DNA from: Caryophanales bacterium UBA5732
Lineage (GTDB): Bacteria > Bacillota_I > Bacilli_A > Izemoplasmatales > Hujiaoplasmataceae
Assembly: GCA_002419445.1 (NCBI GenBank)
Contig: DIGC01000060.1
Coordinates: 19,938-42,030, forward strand
Length of the DNA: 22,093 nucleotides
Direction of reading: 5' to 3'
This document shows, one piece after another, positions 15,279-22,093 of this stretch. The notes beneath the pieces are model-generated. The model worked only from the letters and a program-made list of their open reading frames with translations, searched no databases and was not told the origin of the DNA. Position 1 is the first letter of the stretch. Each line of letters starts with the position of its first letter. Both the position numbers and the translations under genes were made by a program.

Positions 15279-16286
15279 ATGTGTTGGTTTTTTAAAAAGA
15301 AAAAGAAAAATACAAACAATGTAAGTCAGACACCGAAAGAAGTTATTACAAGTAAAGAAAAAGTTGAAGTAGAATCAAAAGAAACGATAAAACCAGAGGA
15401 TAAACCAGCTGAATCAAAACAGTTTATAATGCCAAAAAGCACAGAAAAAACTGTTAAAAATGATCATGTTGTTAAACAAGAACCTACCAAAACAGTTGAA
15501 AGTTCAAGCGGAGAAAAACCGATAAAACCTATCCCTTCAGTTAATAAAACGCAAAACAAACCATCATCCAAAGCTTATCAAGGTAAGTATGAAGTGTTTC
15601 AGGAAGCTGGTTCTTACAAGTATCGGTTAAAGGCCTCAAATGGCGAAGTGCTTGCGGTCTCATTAAGATACACGACTGAAAAAGGAGCTTTCACCGGTAT
15701 TGAAACTTTTAAGAAAAATGTAGAAAATGGTGTCTTTGAAGTTTATACAGATAAGAGCGGATTTTCTCAATACCATCTCTATACCGCCAATAAAGCAAGA
15801 GTCATTATGGTTGGTGAATTTTACCCGAATGAAAAGCAAGCTGAATCAGCAGTAGAGTCAGTAAAGAAGTTTTTTAACACTGAAAGGATTGATACCATAG
15901 CTAAACTTCCTGATGATGAAGTTCGGGAAGAATTGGTAGAGTATGAAACTATCGCTGAAGTCGCTACTGGTAAATATGAGATTTACAGTGAAGAAAAAGC
16001 ATTTTTGATACGCCTAAAAGCCAACAATGCCCAAGTCCTGTTTGTTTCTCAAGGATATTCTTCTAAAGCTTCCGCTAAACAAGGGCTTGAAACAATCAAA
16101 ACAGCGATTGGTGAAAAACGTTTTACCGTTAGTCGCGATAAACAAAATCGTTATCAATTTAATCTTTACTCGGCTACTAACCAACTAATTTTGACTGGTG
16201 AAACTTACCCGGTTAAAAGCAGTTGTATCTCAGCCATTAACTCGGTCAGAAAATTTGGACTAAAAGCAAAAGTTGTAGAATTATAA
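15279..16286 (+). CDS. Four-repeat DUF1508 (YegP-like) protein with disordered N-terminus
   Basis: The protein has 335 residues. Residues 1-10 (MCWFFKKKKK) are a short aromatic patch followed by five lysines. Residues 11-100 are low-complexity, rich in K, E, P, T and S, and probably disordered. After that come four copies of the roughly 45-residue DUF1508 unit at about 102-147, 152-200, 231-276 and 281-328. They are arranged as two pairs joined by an acidic linker (201-230). Units share the pattern (K/R)(Y/F)E(V/I)Y..(K)..(Y/F)...L.(A)..N...V......Y..(K)..A...IE..K. DUF1508 proteins are small and of unknown function; E. coli YegP has two units. There is no lipobox or true signal peptide, so a peripheral membrane or nucleic-acid contact through the Lys cluster is possible but unproven. 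It is a single-gene unit with its own terminator. Confidence 0.85.
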   Translation: MCWFFKKKKKNTNNVSQTPKEVITSKEKVEVESKETIKPEDKPAESKQFIMPKSTEKTVKNDHVVKQEPTKTVESSSGEKPIKPIPSVNKTQNKPSSKAYQGKYEVFQEAGSYKYRLKASNGEVLAVSLRYTTEKGAFTGIETFKKNVENGVFEVYTDKSGFSQYHLYTANKARVIMVGEFYPNEKQAESAVESVKKFFNTERIDTIAKLPDDEVREELVEYETIAEVATGKYEIYSEEKAFLIRLKANNAQVLFVSQGYSSKASAKQGLETIKTAIGEKRFTVSRDKQNRYQFNLYSATNQLILTGETYPVKSSCISAINSVRKFGLKAKVVEL

Positions 16287-16296
16287 TTTATTATGG

Positions 16297-16331
16297 AAAA
16301 TCATTAGCAACTTTTTAGCTAGTGATTTTTT
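16297..16331 (+). terminator. Terminator after the DUF1508 gene
   Basis: AAAATCATTAGC (16297-16308) pairs with GCTAGTGATTTT (16318-16329) with one T-G wobble and a 9-base loop, followed by Ts. It separates this gene from cls. Confidence 0.85.
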
Positions 16332-16356
16332 ATGCTGATTCATTGCTTGATAAGGA

Positions 16357-16402
16357 TATACATATTTTGCCAAACATGGTACAATTATTATAAATAAGGA
16401 AG
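16357..16402 (+). promoter_or_regulatory. cls-rmuC promoter and RBS
   Basis: The -35-like TATACA (16357-16362) is followed after 17 bases by TACAAT (16380-16385), preceded by TGG, giving an extended -10. AAGGAAG (16396-16402) is the ribosome-binding site for the ATG at 16410. Confidence 0.55.
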
Positions 16403-16409
16403 TAAAAAC

Positions 16410-17930
16410 ATGAAAAGAATATTTGTGATTATTGCTCTCGGGGTTGTCGGTTTTTTTGTTTACACAATCACGTTATTGCAATATACTTACGTTACCTCTT
16501 TAGCGTCTATATTTGAATCAAAAGTCGTGCTTTACGTACTTGCAGGCTTTTTTTGGTTTTTAGCTCTAGGAATTGTGATAAGAGTTTTATTGAAACCGAC
16601 CTATGCCTATAATAAAAGTTATTGGATTTTAATCATCGTTTTAAATCCAATACTTGGAGTATTCCTTTATTATATATTCGCTCGTGATTTTCAAACAAGG
16701 AAATTTTGGAAAACAAGACCATTAATTGCTCAAAAAGCATTTTTGGCTCTAGAAGAAATCACCGACATTGATTATAAAAGTTATGAATATGGGGACATTT
16801 TCAAATTTATTAAAGCCACAACTAATCGCGCTATTTATAAAGATGATACCTATGTAGAAATACTTGATAATGGCGACAATTTCTTTCCTAGATTAATTGA
16901 GGAATTAAACAAAGCTAAAGACTATATTTTCATGGAATTTTATATTATTAAAAATGATAATATTGGTAAAAAGATTTTAGATATATTAAGATTAAAAGCC
17001 CTTCAAGGATTAGAAGTTTATTTAATCTATGATCATTTCGGTTCTAATAAGCATTTACATCGGAAATATATGTTAAGTCTTAAAAGTGCCGGAGTCAAAA
17101 TAGGCGTCTTCGATCCGCAAACAATTTCTATTTTTAACTCTAACGTTAACTTCCGTAATCACCGTAAAGCGATTGTCATCGATGGGATTATCGGGTTTGT
17201 TGGCGGCATTAACCTTGGCGATGAATATAATCATCAAGATCCTAAATTTGGCTTTTGGCGCGATACTCATGTTTTGATTAAAGGGAATGGCGTTACCAGC
17301 GTTCAAAATGTATTCGTAAAAGATTGGTATTATGTTACTGGTAATGTCTTGGATAAACCTTTGGATAAAACAAAATTGGATTTTCCTGGTTTCTTCAGCG
17401 TAATTGAATCAGGTCCGGATTTTGAAAGCGGACTAATTAAAGACGTATATTTGAAAATGATTGTTAGAGCTAAAAAAACTTTGAAACTCGTAACTCCATA
17501 TTTAATCATTGAACCAGAGTTAATGGCCGCTATCAAGATTGCGGCTAAATCCGGAGTAGAAATCGAGTTATTATTGCCTGGTAAACATGATTATTTCACT
17601 GTGGGTTATGCAACTCAATCTTATTATGAACAACTACTTTTAATCGGCGTAAAAATATACGAGTATCAGGATACTTTTGTTCATTCTAAAATCTTAATAA
17701 TCGATAATAAAGTAGCTAGTGTTGGTTCGGTAAATCTTGATCCAAGAAGTTTCCATCTTAACTTTGAAGTGACTTGCATCTTTGAAAATGACGCTGTAAA
17801 TGATTTGGTTAAAAGTTTTAAAAATGATATAACCAAATCTAAACAAATTGATTTAAAAGAATGGCAAAAACGCGGTATTTTAAAAAGGATTATTCAAGGT
17901 TGGTTTAACTTATTTAGTCCGATGTTTTAA
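16410..17930 (+). CDS. cls: Cardiolipin synthase
   Basis: This enzyme joins two phosphatidylglycerol molecules into cardiolipin and glycerol at the membrane. It has 506 residues, typical of bacterial ClsA-type enzymes. Three hydrophobic segments lie at about 3-22, 40-62 and 70-90, with the NPILGVFLYYIF segment of the N-terminal domain. The two phospholipase D HKD motifs are intact: HRKAIVIDG (His251, Lys253, Asp258) followed by GFVGGINLGDEY, and HSKILIIDN (His425, Lys427, Asp432) followed by ASVGSVNLDPRS. The C-terminal helix is hydrophobic and ends FNLFSPMF, in keeping with the family. rmuC follows 17 bases later without a visible terminator. Related Firmicutes paralogues (YwnE, YwiE) cannot be told apart here. 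Confidence 0.95.
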   Translation: MKRIFVIIALGVVGFFVYTITLLQYTYVTSLASIFESKVVLYVLAGFFWFLALGIVIRVLLKPTYAYNKSYWILIIVLNPILGVFLYYIFARDFQTRKFWKTRPLIAQKAFLALEEITDIDYKSYEYGDIFKFIKATTNRAIYKDDTYVEILDNGDNFFPRLIEELNKAKDYIFMEFYIIKNDNIGKKILDILRLKALQGLEVYLIYDHFGSNKHLHRKYMLSLKSAGVKIGVFDPQTISIFNSNVNFRNHRKAIVIDGIIGFVGGINLGDEYNHQDPKFGFWRDTHVLIKGNGVTSVQNVFVKDWYYVTGNVLDKPLDKTKLDFPGFFSVIESGPDFESGLIKDVYLKMIVRAKKTLKLVTPYLIIEPELMAAIKIAAKSGVEIELLLPGKHDYFTVGYATQSYYEQLLLIGVKIYEYQDTFVHSKILIIDNKVASVGSVNLDPRSFHLNFEVTCIFENDAVNDLVKSFKNDITKSKQIDLKEWQKRGILKRIIQGWFNLFSPMF

Positions 17931-17947
17931 CTGGGAGGGTAACAGCA

Positions 17948-19204
17948 TTGAGTGATTTTGAAAGAATTATCTTAATTACAGTTTTAGTTTTAGTGTTTAT
18001 AACTTTAACTTTAGTGATTATTAATTATATATTAGATAAAAAGAAAAAAAATATTACTGTGAGCTTTAAAGATGAATTAAATCAACTTGAAATAGCCATC
18101 TCAAATTACTTAAATAGCAATTTAATGGATATGACGAATAAGGTAAATCACCAGTTGTTATCATCAGGTGATATCTCTAATAAGAACATCTCTGATTTAA
18201 AAGAAAAGCTCTATCAAACCATGAATGACTTTCAAGAAAAATTGAATAGCCGTTTTAACCATGAGTTTAAAGAACTGACCGAATCAATCGATAAAAGAAT
18301 GCATAACATTAATGAAAAAGTCGAAGAGAGACTGGATAAAGGTTTTAATGACGCCAATACGACTTTTATCAATATTGCTAAAAGAGTCGAAGTAATCGAT
18401 GAAGCTCAGAAAAACATTCAAATATTATCAGAAGAAATGATTTCACTTAAGAATATTCTTTCAAATAATCAAGCTCGAGGTTCTTTTGGTGAATATCAAT
18501 TGAATCAGTTATTATACTCAATATTCGGTAACAATGATAAACTTTATAAAACTCAATATACAATCAGAGAAGATAAAGAAGTTGTTAGAGCTGACGCGGT
18601 GGTTTTTATGCCTGAACCTAACGGAATGATTGCGATTGATTCAAAATTCCCATATTCATCATATTCAAAACTTTTTGATAATCAAAATTTAACAAAAGAA
18701 GATGAACAAAAATTAATTTCTCAATTTGGCCAAGAAGTGAAGAAACACATAACCGATTGCGCCAGAAAGTACATTAATCCGCCTATTACCGCTGATTATA
18801 GTTTAATGTTCGTTCCCAGCGATGGCATTTTGGCGCTATTACATTCGAAACTTCAAAATGTAGTGGAATATGCTAGAGATAAATTTATAACTATTGTGTC
18901 ACCGACAACAATCATTCCATTACTTTCTTCATTTAAAGCTTTTATTATTGATTCTGAAAGAAATAAATATACCAAATTAATAACGGAAGAATTAATAAAA
19001 TTAAGCAAGGAATTCGGACGTTTTGGCGATGAATGGTTGAAACTATCTCGCGCTATCGATTCGGTCAAAAAAAATAGTGATTCAGTTAACTCCAGAGTGG
19101 AAAAAATCAGTTCTAAATTCACCGTTATCAAGAATGTTGGCCTGGAAAAAGGCTTAACGGAACCAGACGATTTGTCTGAAGAAGATCGCCAAGAAATTGA
19201 TTAG
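17948..19204 (+). CDS. rmuC: RmuC family protein (putative DNA recombination factor), TTG start
   Basis: RmuC proteins limit inversion at short repeats in E. coli and have a PD-(D/E)xK nuclease-like domain. The protein has 418 residues. A single membrane helix lies at about 7-29 (IILITVLVLVFITLTLVIINYIL). A coiled-coil region (about 40-172) follows, and then the RmuC domain with RGSFGEYQL (177-185), RADAVVFMPEP (214-224) and IAIDSKFPYSSY (228-239). Glu182, Asp216, Asp231 and Lys233 are candidates for the nuclease-like site. The start is TTG at 17948, with GGGAGGG at 17933-17939. It is co-transcribed with cls on present evidence, though no functional link is evident. It ends with TAG before a new promoter for the cold-shock gene. 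Confidence 0.93.
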   Translation: MSDFERIILITVLVLVFITLTLVIINYILDKKKKNITVSFKDELNQLEIAISNYLNSNLMDMTNKVNHQLLSSGDISNKNISDLKEKLYQTMNDFQEKLNSRFNHEFKELTESIDKRMHNINEKVEERLDKGFNDANTTFINIAKRVEVIDEAQKNIQILSEEMISLKNILSNNQARGSFGEYQLNQLLYSIFGNNDKLYKTQYTIREDKEVVRADAVVFMPEPNGMIAIDSKFPYSSYSKLFDNQNLTKEDEQKLISQFGQEVKKHITDCARKYINPPITADYSLMFVPSDGILALLHSKLQNVVEYARDKFITIVSPTTIIPLLSSFKAFIIDSERNKYTKLITEELIKLSKEFGRFGDEWLKLSRAIDSVKKNSDSVNSRVEKISSKFTVIKNVGLEKGLTEPDDLSEEDRQEID

Positions 19205-19218
19205 TGAATTATTTCGAC

Positions 19219-19276
19219 TTGCAAAAATTTAAAAATAACGATATAATAACGTTAGTTTCAAATATATAAAGGAGAT
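19219..19276 (+). promoter_or_regulatory. Cold-shock gene promoter with flanking inverted arms
   Basis: TTGCAA (19219-19224), 17 bases, then TATAAT (19242-19247). TAACG (19236-19240) and CGTTA (19250-19254) are inverted and bracket the -10. The predicted leader is only about 27 bases, much shorter than the long structured leaders of E. coli cspA. AAAGGAGAT (19268-19276) is the ribosome-binding site. Confidence 0.65.
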
Positions 19277-19280
19277 TTAA

Positions 19281-19478
19281 ATGAACGGAACAGTAAAATG
19301 GTTTAACGCAGAAAAAGGTTATGGTTTTATCACTGATGAAAAAGGAAATGACATTTTTGCACACTTTTCAGCAATCCAAGGCGAAGGGTACAAATCTTTA
19401 GAAAACGGTCAAGCAGTATCGTTTGACGTAGTTGACGGAGATAGAGGACCTCAAGCGGCTAATATAGTGAGATTATAG
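19281..19478 (+). CDS. cspA: Cold-shock domain protein
   Basis: This is a small single-stranded nucleic-acid chaperone of the CspA/CspB family, 65 residues and one OB-fold. It starts MNGTVKWFNAEKGYGFI. RNP1 is KGYGFI (13-18) and RNP2 is DIFAHFS (24-30); the surface aromatics Trp8, Phe9, Tyr15, Phe17, Phe26, His28 and Phe29 are present. RNP2 has Ala27 where Val is common. It stands alone between its own promoter and a very strong terminator, as expected for a highly expressed gene. The exact paralogue name (CspA, B, C or D) cannot be set from sequence. Confidence 0.96.
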   Translation: MNGTVKWFNAEKGYGFITDEKGNDIFAHFSAIQGEGYKSLENGQAVSFDVVDGDRGPQAANIVRL

Positions 19479-19502
19479 TAACTGTAAGTTAAACATAAGA
19501 CA

Positions 19503-19539
19503 AAAATAAAAGGCCACACTCGCTGTGGCCTTTTATTTT
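19503..19539. terminator. Strong bidirectional terminator after the cold-shock gene
   Basis: A 16-bp perfect stem (19503-19518 with 19524-19539) closes a 5-base loop CTCGC. The centre is GGCCACA/TGTGGCC and both flanks are A/T runs, so U-tracts form on either strand. It serves the plus-strand cold-shock gene and the convergent minus-strand membrane gene ending at 19545. Confidence 0.93.
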
Positions 19540-19544
19540 AATCT

Positions 19545-21422
19545 TTATTCTTCGCCAAAATCTACTACCGTGAAATCGACGATAGATATTTCGATCGTAT
19601 CACCAATATCCTTGGAAATGAAATATTGCATTTCCGCATTTGTAAAGTTAGCGACATTGATCATATAAAGTTCATCAGATATCTCAATCCAATAAACGGT
19701 ATTACCGTCAACGACATAAGAAGTTATATCGTCAATGACGCCGGTAATGGCTGTGGTTACAATATCGTCGTCTTCATTTAATTTTGCAAGATAGCGGTTA
19801 TACGCATCTAATTTAGAAGCTTCTGAAATTGTATAAAATTCTAAATCTTGAATTTTTATATAAACATGTCTTAATATTCTACCGTCTTCTCCTTTGATTA
19901 AAATATAATATGTAGGAGTATTTTGAACATTAAGTGGGATTGGAAAAGAAACGGATATATTGTTTTGCGGAATTAAAGTTAAAGCTTTATTCATTCCCGC
20001 TTCTTCAGTAGCTCCAGGAAAACGGAAAAGCTTCGTTTCTTTTGTTTGCATATTCGCATAGACAAACCCGATTGTAGACTCATCATTACCAACACTTGTT
20101 AAACCGGTAAAATAGAAAAGTTCGCCTTCATTCATGATAACTCTTGAGCCTGATGAAGTTTGTAAAACACCCCTTTGAGCAAAGACGCTATTCAACCAAC
20201 CGTCTTGAAGTGAACCCCAATAATTGAGCTGACTAATAATTAGATTATCAGGATAAACACTTTCGACCCAACTAGGAACTTCAGTTGGTTCATAAATAGT
20301 AAGATCGCCATTAACAGCATTAACAACGGCGATTTTATTAATTTTAGGACCACCGTTGATGAATATAGAAGGCAATGAATATTGCATTATGTAATAAGGA
20401 TTACCGGATTCATCAATTTCAAAGAACATATTTTCCAAATTATATTTGCTTAAACCACTATAATAAGCATGTCTCGTCAAATCTTGACCAAAGTAAGCTG
20501 AAGGAACGTATTTCATTCCTAATCCATCAATTTCTCTTAAGTTAACAAGCGTGGTTACGGATGTAACTTTATCGATTAAAATATAACCCGGTGTGCCGGT
20601 ATCATTATTACTGGTCCATTTAAAGAAACCTCGATACTCGAGTGGAGCTACTAAGTATTGTTTTCCCTGGTAGATGATATCTGAGTAAGCTCCTGGTTGA
20701 AATTCAGAGCCAATACCAGGATATTCACCTAATTTTAAACTTCCTAGTTTAGCGCCATAACTTTTATCGACGATTGGTAATGTATCGACATTGACGGTAT
20801 TAATATCTTCAACAAAATTAGCTTCATTGACTTCAATTAGATTAGCATACTCTTCGGAGTGGAAAATCGGTCTACCTCCAAATACGTAAAACAGAAGAAC
20901 GAAAACCATGAACCCACTAGATGCGATAACAAGAATTTTTCGGTAAAGGTTTTGTTCAAAACGCATGAAAAAATGTAAAACATTAAAAGCAATATAAAGA
21001 TAGATAGCAATATAGATAAAAATACCGATGTATCTTAAATTAGCTTTTATTAAAACAAAATAGTTAACCAAAAACGCACTTCCGACTAACAATAAACATG
21101 TGGCTATAAAAATAATAATTTCACTTTTGTCTAATTTACGAAAATTCACTTTCTTAATCACTCCTTTTGCCAATAGGTTTTTTATTACCTGAACGGTTGT
21201 GTTGCACTCTTTAATAATATCTTCATCAACCGCTTTGATACTCTCTTTAAGGTACCTGATTACTTCTTGTTGCTTTTCCGTGATACTGATTTCTTGCAGA
21301 TTTAAATTTTTTTGTAAAACATAAACTGTTTTTGGTACAACCTTGACATGTTTTTTCCTTTTATCAAATTTTTTCACTAATAAGAAAAAAACTAAAAACA
21401 TCAAACTAAATAAAAACTCCAT
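19545..21422 (-). CDS. Large membrane protein with winged-helix-like cytoplasmic segment
   Basis: I cannot name this family. It has 625 residues. Helix 1 is at about 2-17, then a very basic stretch (KKFDKRKKHVK, 17-27). Residues 46-93 (ISITEKQQEVIRYLKESIKAVDEDIIKECNTTVQVIKNLLAKGVIKKV) have the helix-turn-helix/wing pattern of a winged-helix domain, similar in style to the one in PriA. Three more membrane helices follow at about 101-126, 130-153 and 163-181. The C-terminal 440 residues have no further membrane segment. Positive charges place the winged-helix part inside and the C-terminus outside. The C-terminal part is beta-rich and contains GSEFQPGAYSDIIYQGKQYLVAPLEYRGFFKWT (238-270), PSWVESVYP (383-391) and a last section (about 550-625) that could be a small OB-like barrel. 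The start ATG has GGGAGGA upstream. The permease remnant ends 11 bases before it, so the two are probably co-transcribed. Confidence 0.8.
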   Translation of the reverse strand: MEFLFSLMFLVFFLLVKKFDKRKKHVKVVPKTVYVLQKNLNLQEISITEKQQEVIRYLKESIKAVDEDIIKECNTTVQVIKNLLAKGVIKKVNFRKLDKSEIIIFIATCLLLVGSAFLVNYFVLIKANLRYIGIFIYIAIYLYIAFNVLHFFMRFEQNLYRKILVIASSGFMVFVLLFYVFGGRPIFHSEEYANLIEVNEANFVEDINTVNVDTLPIVDKSYGAKLGSLKLGEYPGIGSEFQPGAYSDIIYQGKQYLVAPLEYRGFFKWTSNNDTGTPGYILIDKVTSVTTLVNLREIDGLGMKYVPSAYFGQDLTRHAYYSGLSKYNLENMFFEIDESGNPYYIMQYSLPSIFINGGPKINKIAVVNAVNGDLTIYEPTEVPSWVESVYPDNLIISQLNYWGSLQDGWLNSVFAQRGVLQTSSGSRVIMNEGELFYFTGLTSVGNDESTIGFVYANMQTKETKLFRFPGATEEAGMNKALTLIPQNNISVSFPIPLNVQNTPTYYILIKGEDGRILRHVYIKIQDLEFYTISEASKLDAYNRYLAKLNEDDDIVTTAITGVIDDITSYVVDGNTVYWIEISDELYMINVANFTNAEMQYFISKDIGDTIEISIVDFTVVDFGEE

Positions 21423-21433
21423 GCAAATCCTCC

Positions 21434-21949
21434 CTAGATAGTCAAACTTTTTTTGTTAAATATTATCACACTTAAAACATAAATTAAGATTCCGGTAATC
21501 AAAGTGATGCTGCCAGATAGAAGCGTATAAGACGAAAAAGTCATAATTCTACCTGTATCGACTAAACTTAAAAATATTGTATAACGGAAGAAACTTAAAT
21601 CATCACTAAGTTTCATAATCATATTCATTATGAATAAAAAGCCGACCAGCGCACTGCTTAATCCTACAGCTTTTCCATAATCACCAACAAGAGTGGAAAT
21701 CAAAAACACCAAAGCACTAACTACAGTCAAAACACCTAATAAAACAAAATTTAATCCGATGAACTTACCAATCAACAAATGGCCTTTAAAGGCCATTTCC
21801 GAACTAATTATGATTACTAAAACATTTATTGCGATTAAGAAAAAAACATTTAAAAATAAAGTCATTATTGCTTGTGTAGTTGCGATTTTAACTCTTGAGT
21901 TAGGTGTCGTTAAAAGATAAGACATAGAAGAATCATCAATTTGTTTCGG
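21434..21949 (-). pseudogene. ABC-2 permease, C-terminal part only
   Basis: Four hydrophobic segments follow MSYLLTTPNSRVKIATTQAIM. That opening matches the internal elbow-helix region (G-x-M-x-Y-L-L-S-T-P-x-S-R-x-K-I) that in complete ABC-2 permeases comes after the first helix and about 100 further residues. Recognisable in-frame sequence continues upstream of the first ATG (21925) as KQIDDSS, until a TAG at 21950-21952. There is no Shine-Dalgarno before that ATG. The first membrane helix and its loop are therefore missing, which suggests a 5'-truncated gene rather than a short intact one. If translated from 21925 it would give 163 residues. The frame overlaps the ATPase remnant upstream. 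The alternative is an unusual half-size permease. Confidence 0.65.
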
Positions 21950-22093
21950 CTAAATAAACTTCAAAAATGTCCGAAGCCTTAGCCTTTAGTGAATTGATAT
22001 CTTCTAATGCGATTAAATAGCCATCTTTAATAATTCCAGCTCGATCACAAATTTTTTCAACCTCTTCGAAAATATGTGATGACAAAAGAATCG
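21936..22093 (-). pseudogene. ABC transporter ATPase, C-terminal fragment at window edge
   Basis: Read on the minus strand, the last 158 bases encode ILLSSHIFEEVEKICDRAG followed by IIKDGYLIALEDINSLKAKASDIFEVYLAETN and TGA at 21938-21936. The SSHIFEEVEKICDR segment holds the switch histidine region, and IIKDGYLIALEDI is the typical last strand pair of a DrrA/CcmA-type exporter ATPase. Such ATPases normally run about 60 more residues after this point. The protein stops soon after the ATPase core, inside the permease frame, which suggests a deletion joined the two genes out of frame. The N-terminus lies outside the window, so part of the case cannot be seen. Confidence 0.7.

Noticed and set aside
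17073..17536. Two antisense open frames inside cls
   Set aside because: Both are opposite the HKD-containing region of a well-conserved gene and lack start signals.
18853..19131. Antisense open frame of 92 codons inside rmuC
   Set aside because: Composition mirrors the coding strand of rmuC, and no RBS or promoter is visible.
21693..21920. Plus-strand open frame of 75 codons opposite the permease remnant
   Set aside because: Lysine- and threonine-rich translation typical of the complement of a hydrophobic gene; no start signal.
1..22093. Reading TGA as tryptophan (Mycoplasma code)
   Set aside because: No in-frame TGA occurs in any conserved gene and all Trp codons are TGG, so the standard bacterial reading is kept. 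The scarcity of TGA stops is reported separately.

Overview
The window is AT-rich bacterial DNA with a gene-dense, mostly plus-strand layout, Shine-Dalgarno sites close to GGAGG and hairpin/T-tract terminators. Protein families and gene order (EcfA-EcfA'-EcfT-TruA; Tmk-HolB-RicT-TrmN6-RsmI-...-MetG; L13-S9) point to the Bacilli/Mollicutes side of the Firmicutes. An Acholeplasma-, Haloplasma- or Izemoplasma-like lineage is my best inference; the sequence does not prove it. Conserved genes read correctly with TGA as a stop. However, TGA ends only two of 26 genes, and all of roughly 37 tryptophans are TGG.

Layout: (1) 1-500: fabZ, the end of a fatty-acid operon, with a terminator. (2) 594-2280: a compact operon of three poorly known genes, ending in a protein that joins a HEPN-like N-terminus to a CBS pair. 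(3) 2301-5886: the energy-coupling module ecfA1-ecfA2-ecfT followed by truA. EcfT carries an apparent extra membrane insertion and TruA an unexplained N-terminal extension of about 80 residues. (4) 5888-7503, minus strand: a zinc-type ABC permease and ATPase without a binding protein. (5) 7553-14164: tmk, holB, ricT, trmN6, rsmI, a DJ-1/PfpI gene and metG, resembling the Bacillus tmk-metS region but lacking several of its members. (6) 14194-15173: rplM-rpsI from its own promoter, with a leader hairpin that covers the rplM ribosome-binding site. (7) 15251-19204: a four-repeat DUF1508 protein, a cardiolipin synthase, and an RmuC-family protein directly downstream of it. (8) 19219-19539: a cold-shock protein gene with its own promoter and a strong bidirectional terminator. 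(9) 19545-22093, minus strand: a large membrane protein with a winged-helix-like cytoplasmic segment and an extracellular C-terminus. Upstream of it lie what look like the fused remains of an ABC-2 exporter (ATPase C-terminus and permease C-terminal half).

Most genes are core housekeeping: lipid synthesis, vitamin and metal uptake, nucleotide supply, replication clamp loading, tRNA/rRNA modification and translation. I saw no CRISPR array, tRNA, rRNA, transposase or phage gene, and no gene-free stretch exceeds 300 bases. The most unusual points are the membrane-embedded winged-helix protein, the HEPN-CBS fusion, the TruA extension, the broken ABC exporter, the rplM leader hairpin and the near-empty TGA codon.
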